Below, piece after piece: positions 9,778 through 20,750 of a DNA stretch of 64,000 nt. This stretch comes from Gossypium raimondii. Lineage: Eukaryota; Streptophyta; Magnoliopsida; Malvales; Malvaceae. How positions within the stretch are numbered: position 1 is the first letter of the stretch; every line of letters begins with the position of its first letter. Made by a program: the position numbers and the translations under genes. The notes below the pieces were generated by a model. It was not told the origin of the DNA. It searched no databases and saw only the letters and a program-made list of their open reading frames with translations. Location of the stretch: positions 43,557,733 to 43,621,732 of the forward strand of contig NC_068571.1 in NCBI RefSeq assembly GCF_025698545.1, in the 5' to 3' direction.

Positions 9778-12139
9778 TGTCGAAACCATTTTTTTTGAAA
9801 AAAACAAGTCGATTTGGATTTTGAAAAACAAAAAAAAAATGGGAGTCACCACCGATCATTTTTAGGAGGTGTGATCGGGTCACCTCGTGATGATTTAATT
9901 TATTAAAATAACAATTTTGGTCTATGAAATTCAAAAAAATGAGTTCGAGAGTCGGTTACGTACGAGGAAGGATTAACACCCTCGTGACGTCCAAAATTGG
10001 TACCTAGTTGATTAATTAGTGTCTCAGTGTCGAAAATTGAAAATTTCTGAAGAGATTTTAAAATACGATCCTTGTATTTAAAAAGACACTTGTATAAATC
10101 AAATTGCATGCTAAGACCCTCTTATTTCGAGGAGATAAAATATCACACCCAATGAGTTAGGATATGATGTTTCACATCCTAAAAAATGAGTCTATCTTTT
10201 GATTTTTAAAATTCATGCAATGAGGTTTAAAAAGGACATTCAATTGTTTAGGTCAGATGAAAAATCAAAGCCCAGTAAGTTAGGACACAATTTCTCAAAA
10301 TTCCAAACGTAGAATATTGCCTTTATTTTTTTTAAAAAAATCCTCGTCTCGAGAGAACAAAATGTCATATCCAATGAGTTAGGTCATAACGTATCGAATC
10401 CCCGAGAATGAGCTTTTTATTTATATGTTTTGATTAAAAAGGATACTCAATTACCAAGATTTATCGAGAAAATCAAAACTCCGTAAGTTAGGGTACGACC
10501 TTTTTGAATCTCAAAATACGAAGTGTTACTTTTTTTTTAAATCCCTTTTTATGTATCGGATGAGAATCGTGATACGAATTAAAAATGATAATAAAATAAT
10601 GTAAGATAATAATACAAGTATTAAAATGATAAATAATAATAAAATAGAATGCTATAATAATGACAATATTGATAATCAAATTGCAACAACAAAATAAATA
10701 AAGTAAAATAAAATACAATAAAATGAACTTAGGAAATGCATAATAATAAGAAAAAGTAAATATAGCATGAAGATATAATAATCAATAGAAATAATAAAAC
10801 AACAAAATAAAATAAAATAAAAACAAAAAAATGAATAATCTATTTAAAATCTATTTTTAGTGTAAAGGATGAAGAAATAAAAATTAACAAATAATAAATA
10901 AATAAAATAATAAAAGAATGCGAAAGGGTTGAAATTGAATTGCCCAGGATTAAATCAGAATAAAAATGAAATTAAAAGTAAAAATCGTGACAAAATAAGT
11001 AAATAAGGACTAAAATATAAGGCGCGAAAGCGCGCAGGGGCTAAATGTGAAAATATCCCAATTCTAGGGACACACGTCTCTCCAGAGGACGCGGGACTAA
11101 ATTGAAGAAAGTAAAAAATTTCCACGGCAAAATTTAATAAATATAAAAAGTGCAAATAGGACTAAATTAAAACAACCCAAAAAAGCGGAAGGACCAAAAG
11201 GGTAAATAACCCAAAAGGTGAAAACACGCGGATCCTCCCTGGAGCGGGTCGAGTCACGCGTGGATAGGCCCTAAACAGTTCGTTTTGGTGCCTAGGTCAC
11301 TAACCCAAAATGGCGCCGTTTTACTTCTTCATTTAAATCAAATTTTTTCAAAAAATTTCATTTTTCTCCTTTCTAAAAAAAAACACCAAAACTCTCTCAA
11401 ACTCTCTTAGCCATCCCCTCCTCTGATCGAAGCTCCAGCGCCGGGCCACCGTGGCGGTCGCCGGCGACGGTACCGCAGTCCACGATGGCCAGAAAGTCAA
11501 AAAAGCTACTTTTGGGGCTTTTCGGCTCCCCGAGCCTAAAAAACACTGATTTTCATCGGAATCGGCGAAGCTCACACAAAAAGTACGGTTTTTTATCTTT
11601 TTATTTTTTGTTTTCTTCTTTTAAAACAAAATGAGCCCGAAAAAAACGAAAAAATGAAAAAAAACCAAAAAGAAATCGGAATAAAAAACTACCTTTGAAT
11701 CTGTTTTAAATTTTTTTTGAATTCAATCTCTATTTTTTTGTTTTTGATTCATATTCCCTGTCAAAAAAAATACATTTGGGTCTTGGTGGCTTTTTATTGT
11801 CGAAGGAAAAATAAAAAAAAATTACAACTTTCTTTTTTTCTTTTTTGTTGCTATCATATTGGTATTTGTTTGCAGGTACGGAGGCCGTACGGTGCTGGCA
11901 TGGAGAAGCGGTGCGCGTGGGAGAGGCGGCAGCGATGGTTTGCTGTTTGGTAGTAGAGGAGTTAGGGTTTTTTTGTTTGTTGTGTTAGGGTATGTAATGG
12001 GCCACTATAAATGGGTTTGGTTTATTAGGCTGGGCAAATTTGGCTGATGTAATTGGACTTTTATATATGGACTACCTTTTTATTATTTTTTATTGGTTTA
12101 TTTTGTGTGTACGAGCCTGGAAAGAATTTGGGTTTTATA
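9778..12139 (-). mobile_element. Second Ogre-like Gypsy LTR (about 2.36 kb)
   Basis: It begins on the + strand with TGTCGAAACC and repeats the LTR-end module (GTCACCACCGATCATTTTTAG, GTGATCGGGTCACCTCGTGA, ACACCCTCGTGACG). It then has several AGTTAGGACAYRA repeats (10160-10500), an AT/AAT-rich centre and a GC-rich part (11220-11560). On the minus strand it starts at 12139 directly after a polypurine tract, although the expected TG reads TA. It is a related but diverged copy of the 16421 and 36296 LTRs. Minor open frames inside it (11348-11575, 11717-12047) have no recognisable domain and are treated as LTR sequence. Confidence 0.65.
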
Positions 12140-12140
12140 G

Positions 12141-12155
12141 CTGCCCCTCTTTGCT
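12141..12155 (-). other. Polypurine tract of the Ogre-like element
   Basis: On the minus strand the sequence reads GAGCAAAGAGGGGCAGC immediately before the inferred LTR start at 12139. A purine run directly upstream of the 3' LTR is the plus-strand priming site of LTR retrotransposons. Confidence 0.6.
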
Positions 12156-12269
12156 CATTGTCGTGTAACGAGAATGGAGCAAAGACTTCAAAAAGACAAA
12201 ATTTGCTCGGTCTCGCCGAGTCTTGACCTCTCTTGGTGCTTCTCTTCTTCAAGTAGCCTAATTTTAGCC

Positions 12270-12645
12270 CATTACGTCCTGTTGCATCGATCCACTCTAC
12301 TACAACTTCAGACACGACTCGTAGCTTTAATCTACTCTGTCGCGACTTCAAAGGGGATGAGGTTTGTGGTTTTAGTATGCTCCACCACAACTTCAGGGAA
12401 ATAAGACTTATTATGATAGATTTAATCCGACCTACTTCAACTTCAAAGGTATAGGATTTGTCGTTTTAATCCGCTCCACTGTAACTTCAAGGAGATAGGA
12501 TTGGTGGCTTCAATCTGCTTCACTGCAACTTCAGAAAGATAAGATTCGCCATAATTTGTAGCTTTAATATATCCACTGCAACGCTAGGGAAATAAGATTG
12601 GCTGCCTTCAGTTTTAATATGTTCCACTTCAACGCCAGGGACTCG
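12270..12645 (-). repeat. Tandem repeat of about 45-50 bp next to the 3' LTR
   Basis: Six to seven degenerate units on the + strand share the pattern TTTAATCYRCTCCACTRCAACTTCARRGRRATARGATT with G/T-rich spacers (for example near 12320, 12370, 12435, 12478, 12520, 12575 and 12625). They lie in the untranslated region just upstream of the polypurine tract on the minus strand. Ogre-type elements often carry such arrays. No coding role is suggested. Confidence 0.7.
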
Positions 12646-12740
12646 GTGTACTATATAGTCAAAATATTTCAAACCATTTTAAAATTATCTCTTTAAAACC
12701 AAGTTTTAAAACCCAAATCCACAGTTGAGTTTTGTAACTT

Positions 12741-12753
12741 GGCTCTGATACCA
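12741..12753 (-). other. Primer-binding site of the second Gypsy element
   Basis: On the minus strand this reads TGGTATCAGAGCC, complementary to the 3' end of initiator tRNA-Met as in many plant LTR retrotransposons, five bases after the LTR end at 12759. It fixes the element orientation as minus. Confidence 0.85.
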
Positions 12754-12758
12754 CTAAA

Positions 12759-15410
12759 TGTAACACCCCAAACCCGGCCTAGACGTTATGGCTGAATCTG
12801 GCGATGTCACATGGAAAGGGATTTGAAGAAAAGATTGTCGAGTTTAAAAACCGTTACAGTAAGTTAGCTTTTATTTAATTCAAAAAAAAACTAGTTGATT
12901 TGCTTTAAAACTTGTCTCTTAGAGGAAGCTTTTGTAACTAATTAATTTAGGGAAAATCGTTTCTATTCACGAAAAACTTTAGGTTTTAGAAAAAAATCCA
13001 TATTTTGAGGAGTTGCGGTTTTAAAAAAAAAACTATAAAAAATAATATAAAGTCCCAAATTTAAAGCCAACCAATAAATAGTCCAGAAGATACATCAAAA
13101 ACCCCAAATAAGTAATAAATTTTAGGCATTACCGAAAAACAGTCTAAAATTTACATATAGCCACCTTCGAGTCCTCTGTTACACAAATCCGTCTAGTCTA
13201 GGGATTACTTGTACAGATTAAACAGAGAAATTGTAAGTTTTTACAAACTCAGTGTGTAATCCCTAGAAAAAACATGCATACAGATAATCAACAGAATGCA
13301 GTTAGATACAGTCTGGGGCCTGTGCCCATCACAGAATCAGTTTGGGCCCGTTCAGATACAGCCTCAGAAATACATTAGGGACTTAGCCCATCTCAAATAC
13401 ATAATGCATATACTGTAAATCAGAATCCTACCTACCAGCCTCTACACACTATCTCCGTCTAACCCTACACACCATATGGGGATTAAATCAACCCACCCAA
13501 CCCTACACACCATGTTGTACCAAAATGCGGCACATAATCAGAAGGTTGCAGCTGAGCTACCAGATAACAGGCTTAATAGCCTTTCAAACACTTCCTCCAA
13601 ATATCATCAACCCACCCCAATGCAATGTAACATAAAAAATATGCCATGCCATTATGCAATTAATAGTACATACATTTAGATATCATAAGTCATGCTTGGT
13701 ATAGAAATCAGACAAACAGATCATATATATAGGGGTCTAAGTAAAGAATATCGACCCTACAATAGGTCCACAATCGACTTGGACGACCCGTGCAACCTTA
13801 CAGAACTTTTTAAAAAAATGGACGCCCATGTGGCCCACTCGGCCCAAATTGGCCTTGGCCACGTGATCCATTTTTAATGTACCTCGTGCTAGTTAATTAT
13901 TCATATATGTTTTCACTATTTATTTCTATGTTCCTTCAAAGCTGTCTACTTGAGTCACTGTTACTAAATTATTTATATCTTGAGCTACAGAATTTCGAAT
14001 TAAAATCCGTTTGATATCTTTGAAACTAGACTCAAATATCTTTCTACCATAAAATTTTTACAATTTTTGGTTTAGCCAATAAGTACAATAAAATCTTGAA
14101 ACTTACCCTTGTTCTGTTGTCTGGTAGCTTCATCCCTTCTTTGCTAAAAATTCATCATCTCTTAGTAAAAAATTTGGATGATGTTTCCATTTGTTTCTAT
14201 TGAAAATAGACTCATTAATAATTTAAATATGTAAATTTTAACCCTTAATTATTTTTCTACCATATTTGATGATTTTCCGAAATCAGAACAGGGGAACCTA
14301 AATTCATTCTGACCTTTTCTCACAAAGTTTATTATACCTCACGATTTACAATTTCATTACTTACACCATTTCTTCTATGAGAAACTAGACTCAATAATAT
14401 TTGATTCCATATTTTTTTCATCCTCTAATTTTATTTCCACAATTTATGGCGATTTTTCAAAGTTAGCCTACAGCTGTTGTCCAAATAGCAAGCAATTTTG
14501 ACTTTTTACCGAATCCTTTTTTTTTTGCGTTTTGAGTAAACTCCTGGTTTTATTTGATGCTAAAACAGTCCTCGAGCACTCCAAAGCCTATAATCCAGAT
14601 ACTCAACATCAATTTAATGGATTTACAAGCAAATTGACAACCAAGAAAAAACAGAAACCCAACTTACCACCAACGACAACCCTCCGTTTAAGGATTGTTA
14701 AGACGAAAACACTGAATTCACCAGTCCGAGCCTCCCCCTACGCCCAAATCGCAGAGAAAAATATTACCACTTCGTTCGCTAAGAGATTCATGACAAAAAC
14801 GAAGAGAAACACTTACTGAAACTAAACGAGCACTAACAGCATTCGAAAACGAAGTAAAATAAATGGATTAGGGAAAAATCAAGAAGAACAAAAAGAAGAG
14901 AAAGATGAAAAAACTCAGAGAATTTTGGCAAGAGGAGAGGGAGAAGAATAGACGACATAATTTTTTTTAGAAAAGAGAGTCAAAATTCGGTTATGGGAAA
15001 AAATAAAATAAAATCCTGATAAGCCCCAAAATCCTTTAATCTTCTCCCCTAATTCCCACTACACATCCACTACTCAGAATCCCCCTATTACACAACTCTA
15101 TCCCGAAATCTGAGCAAAAAAAAATAATACCCTTGCCTGCATAAGGATTCAAACATAAGACATTCACCATAATAACACACCATTTAACCACCAGACTAGT
15201 AGGCCCATTCTGATGTAATTTACCCAACAATCAAATAAAAGCCTACTGAATAAGAGTAAGGCCTAATTCATTCAAAATACCAAAATTTGCCCAAGCGAAG
15301 GCTTGAACTTGGGACCTCCCAAACACTCCCAGAACATATAACCACTAAAGCTGACAGATATTTCTATCATATTTTCACAATAATGAAATTAGAAATTTTG
15401 GGGCGTTACA
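12759..15410 (-). mobile_element. Gypsy LTR of about 2.65 kb (Tekay/Del-like), 5' LTR of a truncated element
   Basis: On the minus strand it starts TGTAACGCCCCAAAATTTC at 15410 and ends GGGGTGTTACA at 12759, giving TG...CA ends, and it is followed by a tRNA-Met primer site. About 100 bp of leader remain (12650-12758) before the sequence switches to the Ogre-like tandem repeats, so the rest of this element is gone. It lies inside the Ogre-like gag: the gag reading stops exactly at 15411. Open frames within it (13476-13877, 14532-14819) show no known domain and are treated as LTR sequence. Confidence 0.82.
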
Positions 15411-15431
15411 TCTCTACGGTAGGCACCAAAT

Positions 15432-15785
15432 CTACCTTCCGAAAAGTAAAGTAGCTATAAGCGGGATTCCAATACTGGGCCAAAGCTCGGAATAAATACT
15501 TATCCACTTTAACATCGAGTAAATAAGGCAACCACTATAGTTACAGTAGAATAATTGCTTGGTTTCGTCATCCCATTGATCCCATATTTCTTTCAACTCT
15601 TGGAGATTATTCTGAGTCACACTGATACGAGTGAAATCCCACAATTCTGGCATATATCCCTCCATCAAGTTATCACACTTCTCTTGTTGTGTCTTCTCAG
15701 ACCATATCCGGACAACCGCATTGTCTTTTACTTTATCAAGAAATCCATTTTCTATGACAAGCTCTCTATTTAGCAACTGAACATG
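15432..15785 (-). pseudogene. Ogre-like Gypsy gag, N-terminal fragment
   Basis: The frame runs from about 15775 down to the inserted LTR. Visible are ENGFLDKVKDNAVVRIWSEK, GYMPELWDFTRISVTQNNLQ, LKEIWDQWDDETKQLFYCNY and, after a frame slip, LLFGR...LVPTVE. I recall this as the start of a large gag-like protein of cotton Gypsy elements lying just after the PBS leader. The residue before ENGFLD is encoded by ATA where an ATG would be expected, so the start codon may be lost. The fragment ends at the LTR inserted at 15410. Structural gag role is inferred from position and memory of the family. Confidence 0.62.
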
Positions 15786-15794
15786 AATCAACAC

Positions 15795-16400
15795 CTTTTT
15801 CTATGATGAAAATGTAATGTCATCACAACAAAACAAGTCAGTACATTTCATACAAATCTAGAATTCAAAGCAAGAAATAATAGATAGAACACCAAATCGG
15901 GTGATCACTAGAGGTTCGGTGTGGTTCTACCTAGGGTAGGCTCTTAAGGCTCATTATATGTAGTTTGGTTCTAAAGTAAGGGTACCTAAACCAACAGATT
16001 CCTCGATCCTCACCCGTTATAGGCTCATACAGACCGAGTTTGGTTCAGGGGAATACATTTCCCTATGGCTATTCAAAGATGAAGATCTCACAAAGACATA
16101 GGTACAAATGTATCCCGAAAGAGATCTATTATCCTATACGGAGGTGAAGACCTCACGAAGGAATAGCTTCTCACTCCCACTTAAGATGGGAAAAATCGAT
16201 CGACTATGCAATGCAATATGCGAAAAAATATCAAGAGACTCGAACCAATAAAGCGAACATATTATTATGTAACAAAATGATGGAGACCACAAAAATGAAG
16301 GATGAAATGTAATGAATGGATCATAAATTTAAACCAAATTATCAATTTTCGACAAAAATACCAAAAGTAATCAACTCGTGGCTTGACTCTCTTATTTTGC
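15795..16400 (-). other. Leader of the Ogre-like element
   Basis: Non-coding stretch between the primer-binding site and the gag start, as expected of a retrotransposon 5' untranslated leader. It contains a short duplicated module (AGATCTCACAAAGACATAGG near 16083 and AGACCTCACGAAGGAATAGC near 16148). I see no open frame of interest. Confidence 0.55.
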
Positions 16401-16417
16401 CCCCAGTGGAGTCGCCA
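16401..16417 (-). other. Primer-binding site of the Ogre-like element
   Basis: On the minus strand it reads TGGCGACTCCACTGGGG, three bases after the LTR end at 16421. It closely resembles the tRNA-Arg-type primer site remembered for Ogre elements. It establishes that the LTR at 16421 and rightwards is the 5' LTR of a minus-strand element. Confidence 0.7.
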
Positions 16418-17166
16418 AGCTGTCAAAACTTTTTCGAAATCGACTTTTAAAAAAAAAGACGAAAATGAGAGTCGCCACCAATCACTTTTAAGAGGTGTGA
16501 TCAGGTCACCTCGTAATTTGATTGTTTTAATAAGAGGTTTGATTTATTAAAACAATATCTTTTGGTCTACAAAAATCTAGAAAATGGGTTCGGGAGTCGG
16601 TTACGCACGGGTTACGCACGGGTTACGCACGAGGAAGGATTAACACCCTCGTTACGCCCAAAATTGATACCTAGTTGATTACTCGGTGTTTTTAGTATTG
16701 AAAATTGAAAATTTGAGGAGATTTTATAATACGATCCTTTATTCAAAGATTACTTAATTAAATTAATTCCCACGAAGAGGGACTTATTTCAAGTTAATCG
16801 AGAAGAACGGATTATGTCCCGTAAGTTTTAGAAAATGAGAATAAACGCTAAAAATTTTATTTTTTAAAATATATTCGATTATCTCGGTTTTAGAAAGAAA
16901 CCATATTCGTAAGTTAGAACATGACTTTTCTAAATTTGAAATAATGAACATTCACCTCGGTTTAAAAAGTTCATTTTTATGCATCGTAAAAATTAACGTA
17001 ACACTTAAAATGATATATATTTAATTTATTCAGATATGATATAAAAATTGACCAATACGTTTAAATACGACACTTGGCACAAATATAAAGACAATGAAGT
17101 AATATAATAATAAGTAAAAATGCAATAATAAATGGGTAAATTAATAAAACGAAAATACTATGCTAG

Positions 17167-17213
<47 letters not shown>

Positions 17214-17464
17214 GAATAATGTGTAATGCAATGAAAATAAAAATATCTGAAAAATAAAATAAATAAGTAATAAATAAAATAAAATAAAATGATTATAAAA
17301 GGTTAAAGTTAAATGACTAAAGGACTAAATCGACATTAGAATGATAAATAATAAGTAAGTAAAGGAATACTACAATAATAATATAATCATAATAATAATC
17401 TTATCATTGTAATAATAAATAAATAAATAAAGTAACTTAAAATAAATCAAAAATGGAAGATGCA

Positions 17465-17473
17465 TGTGTAAAA
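17465..17473 (+). repeat. Target site duplication of the Mutator-like element, left copy
   Basis: TGTGTAAAA directly abuts the left terminal inverted repeat and is exactly repeated at 24317-24325. A 9 bp duplication is the signature of Mutator-like transposition. Confidence 0.92.
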
Positions 17474-17581
17474 GGGGGAAATTACCAATAAAAGCCGTTT
17501 TTTTCAAAATTTATCGAAATGGGCCGATTTTTTTGATTATTTACCGGAATGGTCCATTTTTCGGGAAATCGCGTCCACGTC
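17474..17581 (+). repeat. Left terminal inverted repeat of the MULE
   Basis: About 108 bp pairing with 24210-24316 with few mismatches. Just inside it lie GC-rich direct and inverted motifs (GCGCGATGTC, ACGTCAGC, GTGGACGCGATGTC, to 17650), similar to the subterminal repeats of the right end. Confidence 0.9.
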
Positions 17582-17689
17582 AGCGCGATGTCAGGGTACG
17601 TGTCAGGACAAGCCACGTCAGCAGGTCGCGCTGATGTGGACGCGATGTCGGCCGCGCATGAACAGTACCCCAACGGTCAAAAATTTGAC

Positions 17690-17735
17690 CGTTGCCCCCC
17701 CAACGGTCAAAAAAATATATATAAATACCCCCCAC
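17690..17735 (+). promoter_or_regulatory. Likely promoter of the PMD gene
   Basis: A TATATATAAATACCCC block near 17716-17731 follows two CAACGGTCAAA motifs (around 17670 and 17701). It lies about 235 bp upstream of the PMD start codon and directly inside the terminal repeat, where MULE promoters usually sit. Inferred by sequence only. Confidence 0.45.
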
Positions 17736-17961
17736 CCCTTTTTTTTTCACAAACAAATCCTATCTAATATTTCCTCTCTAATCCTCTCAATTTCCTTCCA
17801 AAATTCTCTCAAACCCATATTTAATTTCAACATCCTCTCAATTTCCTTCCAAAATTCTCTCAAATCCATATTTAATTTCAATTTCCCTCAATTTCATTTT
17901 TAAAATAATTTTATATTTTTATATTTTTTAAAATAATTTTAAATTTTTTATATTTTCATCA

Positions 17962-20107
17962 ATGGCGAATCATTGATTCGTCTTGATAGGAATCACATAT
18001 CGGTGGAGCAAATGAAAATGGTAAGTATTAAATTTAATTTTAAATATTATTTAAGATTTTTATTTATGTATTTTAGATAATTATTAATTTATTATTTGTT
18101 ATAAAAGTCTCAAGATCGGTTATTGGAATGCAATATCCCGAATATGCATGCTCCTCCATCACCGTTAGTAGAGAACTACCTGCGAGAAGCGGGTTTCTGG
18201 CACGTGGCAACGGTATGCCAGGGATGCAAGTTGGACCCGAAACTGATCAGTGCGTTGATCGAGAGGTAGAGACCCGAGATGCACACATTCCATCTTTCAT
18301 GTGGAGAGTGCACTATCACTCTAGAAGATGTCAGTCTGCAGTTGGGATTGCCGGTGGACGGGCACCCAGTCACCGGGTCTGCCCAATCTAGCAATTGGGA
18401 GACGGTGTGCTACGAGCTTTTGGGCGCTATTCCAGATAAAATATATGAAGGTAAGGTCGAGATGGGCTGGTTACGTGCCACATTCCCCGATCCGAATGAA
18501 AATTCAACCAAAATTGAAAGAATCCGATATGCTTGATCATACCTTCTTCAAATAATTGGAGGTTATTTGATGCCCGACACGTCACGGAGCCGTGTACATC
18601 TAAGGTGGCTGCTAAAACTCGTTGATTTTAGAGGAGTCGGACAATTTAGTTAGGGGTCTGCCGTCTTGGGAACATTATATCGGGAGATGTGCGGGGCGAC
18701 GCGACCGAGGAGAGCAAACATCGGAGGTTGCCTGTCGCTACTGCAATCATGGGCACGGTTTCGCTTTCCATTTCTACGTCCTCGAGTGAACCACCTATAT
18801 ACATTCTCACTCGTAACGAGGTAAATTTTGTATTACATTTTGAAATTATTATGTAGATTTTTTAAAAATAAAAGTATGCTAAAAATTTATTTAATTAGGT
18901 GGAACCATCCGACAAGTTATCGTGGATTACCGTCTAAACTTGAAGATATACGGCTTCTATTGGAGCAACGGTCGGAAGCACAAGTAAGTATTATTGCAAA
19001 TAGATATTTCCATACATTCGCTAGTCGATTGATATTTAGTATTTACTATTATGTATATAACTAATATTTCTATCATATTCATATAGTTTCAATGGACACC
19101 ATACGAGGATCCGGCAATTCGGGCAGTAATCTCGGAAGAGTTTTTACAAAATCCGAATGCTTGGCACGCAAAAGTGGTGTTGATCAACTATGCAACCGTG
19201 GAGCCCCACCAGACAGACAGAGTGTTACAACAGTTTGGATGTAGACAACCGATTCCTGCGGACCCTGAGGTGTTTGACGATCACCACAAAATTGACCTTC
19301 GGCTATTAGGTACGGATTGGCCTAGATACTGGTCCGAGTACACGAAAATGTGGGAAAATCGGCATGAAAATCTACCTACTCGGGAACAAATAATCGTTCC
19401 GGAGTTAGCGTGCGTTGCAAAATACATGCCATGGTTTAGGATCCATGGCAAGCCGTATTTACTTACGTCAGAGGAGAGGCAGCGGCAAATACGTGTCGGA
19501 AGGGAAATGCGCGGGCCTCTATATCTAAGACGACAAGACTACGAAGGCAGCCCCTCAACGAGGCCCAGACAGTCACCTGGCTCATCATCAGCGACCATGC
19601 AATCACCGTCCCCAACGAGAGCACCGACGCAATCACCTGACGCAGCAATTCAACAGATGATACCCACGCAACCGCCTTTCCCTATGAGCCAGGTGTGTTT
19701 CCTAGCCCTTATATGTACCCTAACCCTTACTTGTATCCTTTTCCGAATCCTATGGTAGGTTGGAGCCAAATGCCCGGTTCAGCTCCATTTCCTGTTATGC
19801 TGAGCGGACCGCCGATATCTAGGCTAACGGCGCAGGAGGGATTGCAAGGGGGGCCGTCGGGGAGTTCTCCTTTTTACCAATCATGATACAAACACTGTCG
19901 CCGTTCATGATACAAACACCTCCACATACACTATTCTTTGAAGGTGGATCATCGTCCCAAGTCCGAAAACTAGATGCCGAACCAGAAGAACCACAATCAC
20001 CTCCGGAGGAAGAACAACCGCCGCCAGAAGCTAGAGGAAGGAGGAATCCAGCGCGTAACCGTCGACGGCCGCCATGTGGAACCGAATCCCCCGGGCATAG
20101 ACATTGA
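17962..20107 (+). pseudogene. Plant mobile domain (PMD, MAIN-like) gene, inactivated
   Basis: Four exons with good GT-AG borders: 17962-18020, 18108-18820, 18899-18983 and 19087-20107. Conserved PMD stretches include YLREAGFWHVATV, CKLDPKLISALIER, HTFHLSCGECTITLEDVSLQ, LGLPVDGHPVTG, CLSLLQSWARFRFPFLRPRV, LEDIRLLLEQRSEAQ, DPAIRAVISEEFLQNPNAWH and YMPWFRIHGKPYL. A Pro/Ser/Gln-rich tail ends in a basic RNPARNRRRPPCG. Defects: a reading-frame break right after the ATG (about four bases apparently missing near 17970), in-frame TAG at 18267, TGA at 18534, TAG at 18651, and a frameshift near 19688. PMD proteins are known both as host regulators (MAIN, MAIL1) and as passengers of Mutator and Gypsy elements. 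Here it is clearly transposon-borne. Confidence 0.88.
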
Positions 20108-20124
20108 TTACTGTATTTAAATTT

Positions 20125-20310
20125 ATTATTTGATGTAATAAAATAGAAGTTTATTTGATGTAATACGCATAGAACATTTTTCGAGTTATTTTAATATTAT
20201 TTGATGTAATAAAATAGAAGTTTATTTGATATAATAGGCATAGAAATTTTTTCGAGTTATTTTGATATTATTTGATATAATAAAATAGAAGTTCTATTTG
20301 ATGTAATAAA
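20125..20310 (+). repeat. Tandem repeat of about 80 bp downstream of PMD
   Basis: Two and a half units of TTATTTGATGTAATAAAATAGAAG...CATAGAA...TTTTTCGAGTTATTTT follow the PMD stop. It may include the PMD 3' end (TGTAATAAAA). No coding content. Confidence 0.65.
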
Positions 20311-20432
20311 AACCCTAATTTAATTAAAAACCCTAACCCTAACCTAATTTAATTAAACACCTTAACCCTAACCTAATTTAATTAAAACCCTAACCCTAAC
20401 CTAATTTAATTAAAAACCCTAACCCTAACCTA
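20309..20432 (+). repeat. Telomere-like CCCTAA repeats inside the MULE
   Basis: Four units of about 33 bp, each with AACCCTAACCCTAACC or a close variant followed by TAATTTAATTAAAA. CCCTAA is the plant telomere repeat on the C-rich strand. The array lies between the two convergent genes of the element. Confidence 0.8.
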
Positions 20433-20435
20433 ATT

Positions 20436-20605
20436 TTACATAATTTGATAATTTTACCAACCATTAACACAATTTTTGGACTTAATAATTTTACATAATT
20501 TGATAATTTTACTAACCATTAACACAATTTTGGACTTAATAATTTTACATAATTTGATAATTTTACTAACCATTAACAAAAGAATTTTGGCTTAATAATT
20601 TTACA
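20436..20605 (+). repeat. Tandem repeat of about 65 bp between the convergent MULE genes
   Basis: Three units of TAATTTTACATAATTTGATAATTTTACYAACCATTAACA followed by CAATTTTGGACTTAA. AT-rich, non-coding, possibly 3' untranslated or terminator sequence for both genes. Confidence 0.65.
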
Positions 20606-20750
20606 TAATTTTACATAATGTTAGATTTAAGTAAAATGTTTTGATTGGTACTAACAATTAAGAAATTAAACTAATTTGATAATTTTACTAACAATTAATA
20701 CAATTATCAATTAATAATTGAATAAAATATATTTTTTTCTAAAATTACAT

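Noticed and set aside
11348..11575. GC-rich open frame in the second Ogre-like LTR
   Set aside because: Position inside the LTR, no homologue recognised, and equivalent sequence near 25.15-25.4 kb does not keep the frame.
14532..14819. 95-codon open frame inside the 2.65 kb LTR
   Set aside because: It lies wholly in LTR sequence, begins at a non-ATG codon and resembles no protein family.
16590..16640. CRISPR-like short repeats (GGTTACGCACG x3)
   Set aside because: Immediate tandem 11 bp units without spacers in a plant LTR.
18176..18394. Minus-strand open frame opposite the PMD exon
   Set aside because: Antisense to a recognised PMD coding exon; no independent evidence.
20309..20432. True telomere end or chromosome fusion point
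   Set aside because: The CCCTAA blocks are short, separated by AT spacers and lie inside a transposon with intact ends, so they are element sequence.
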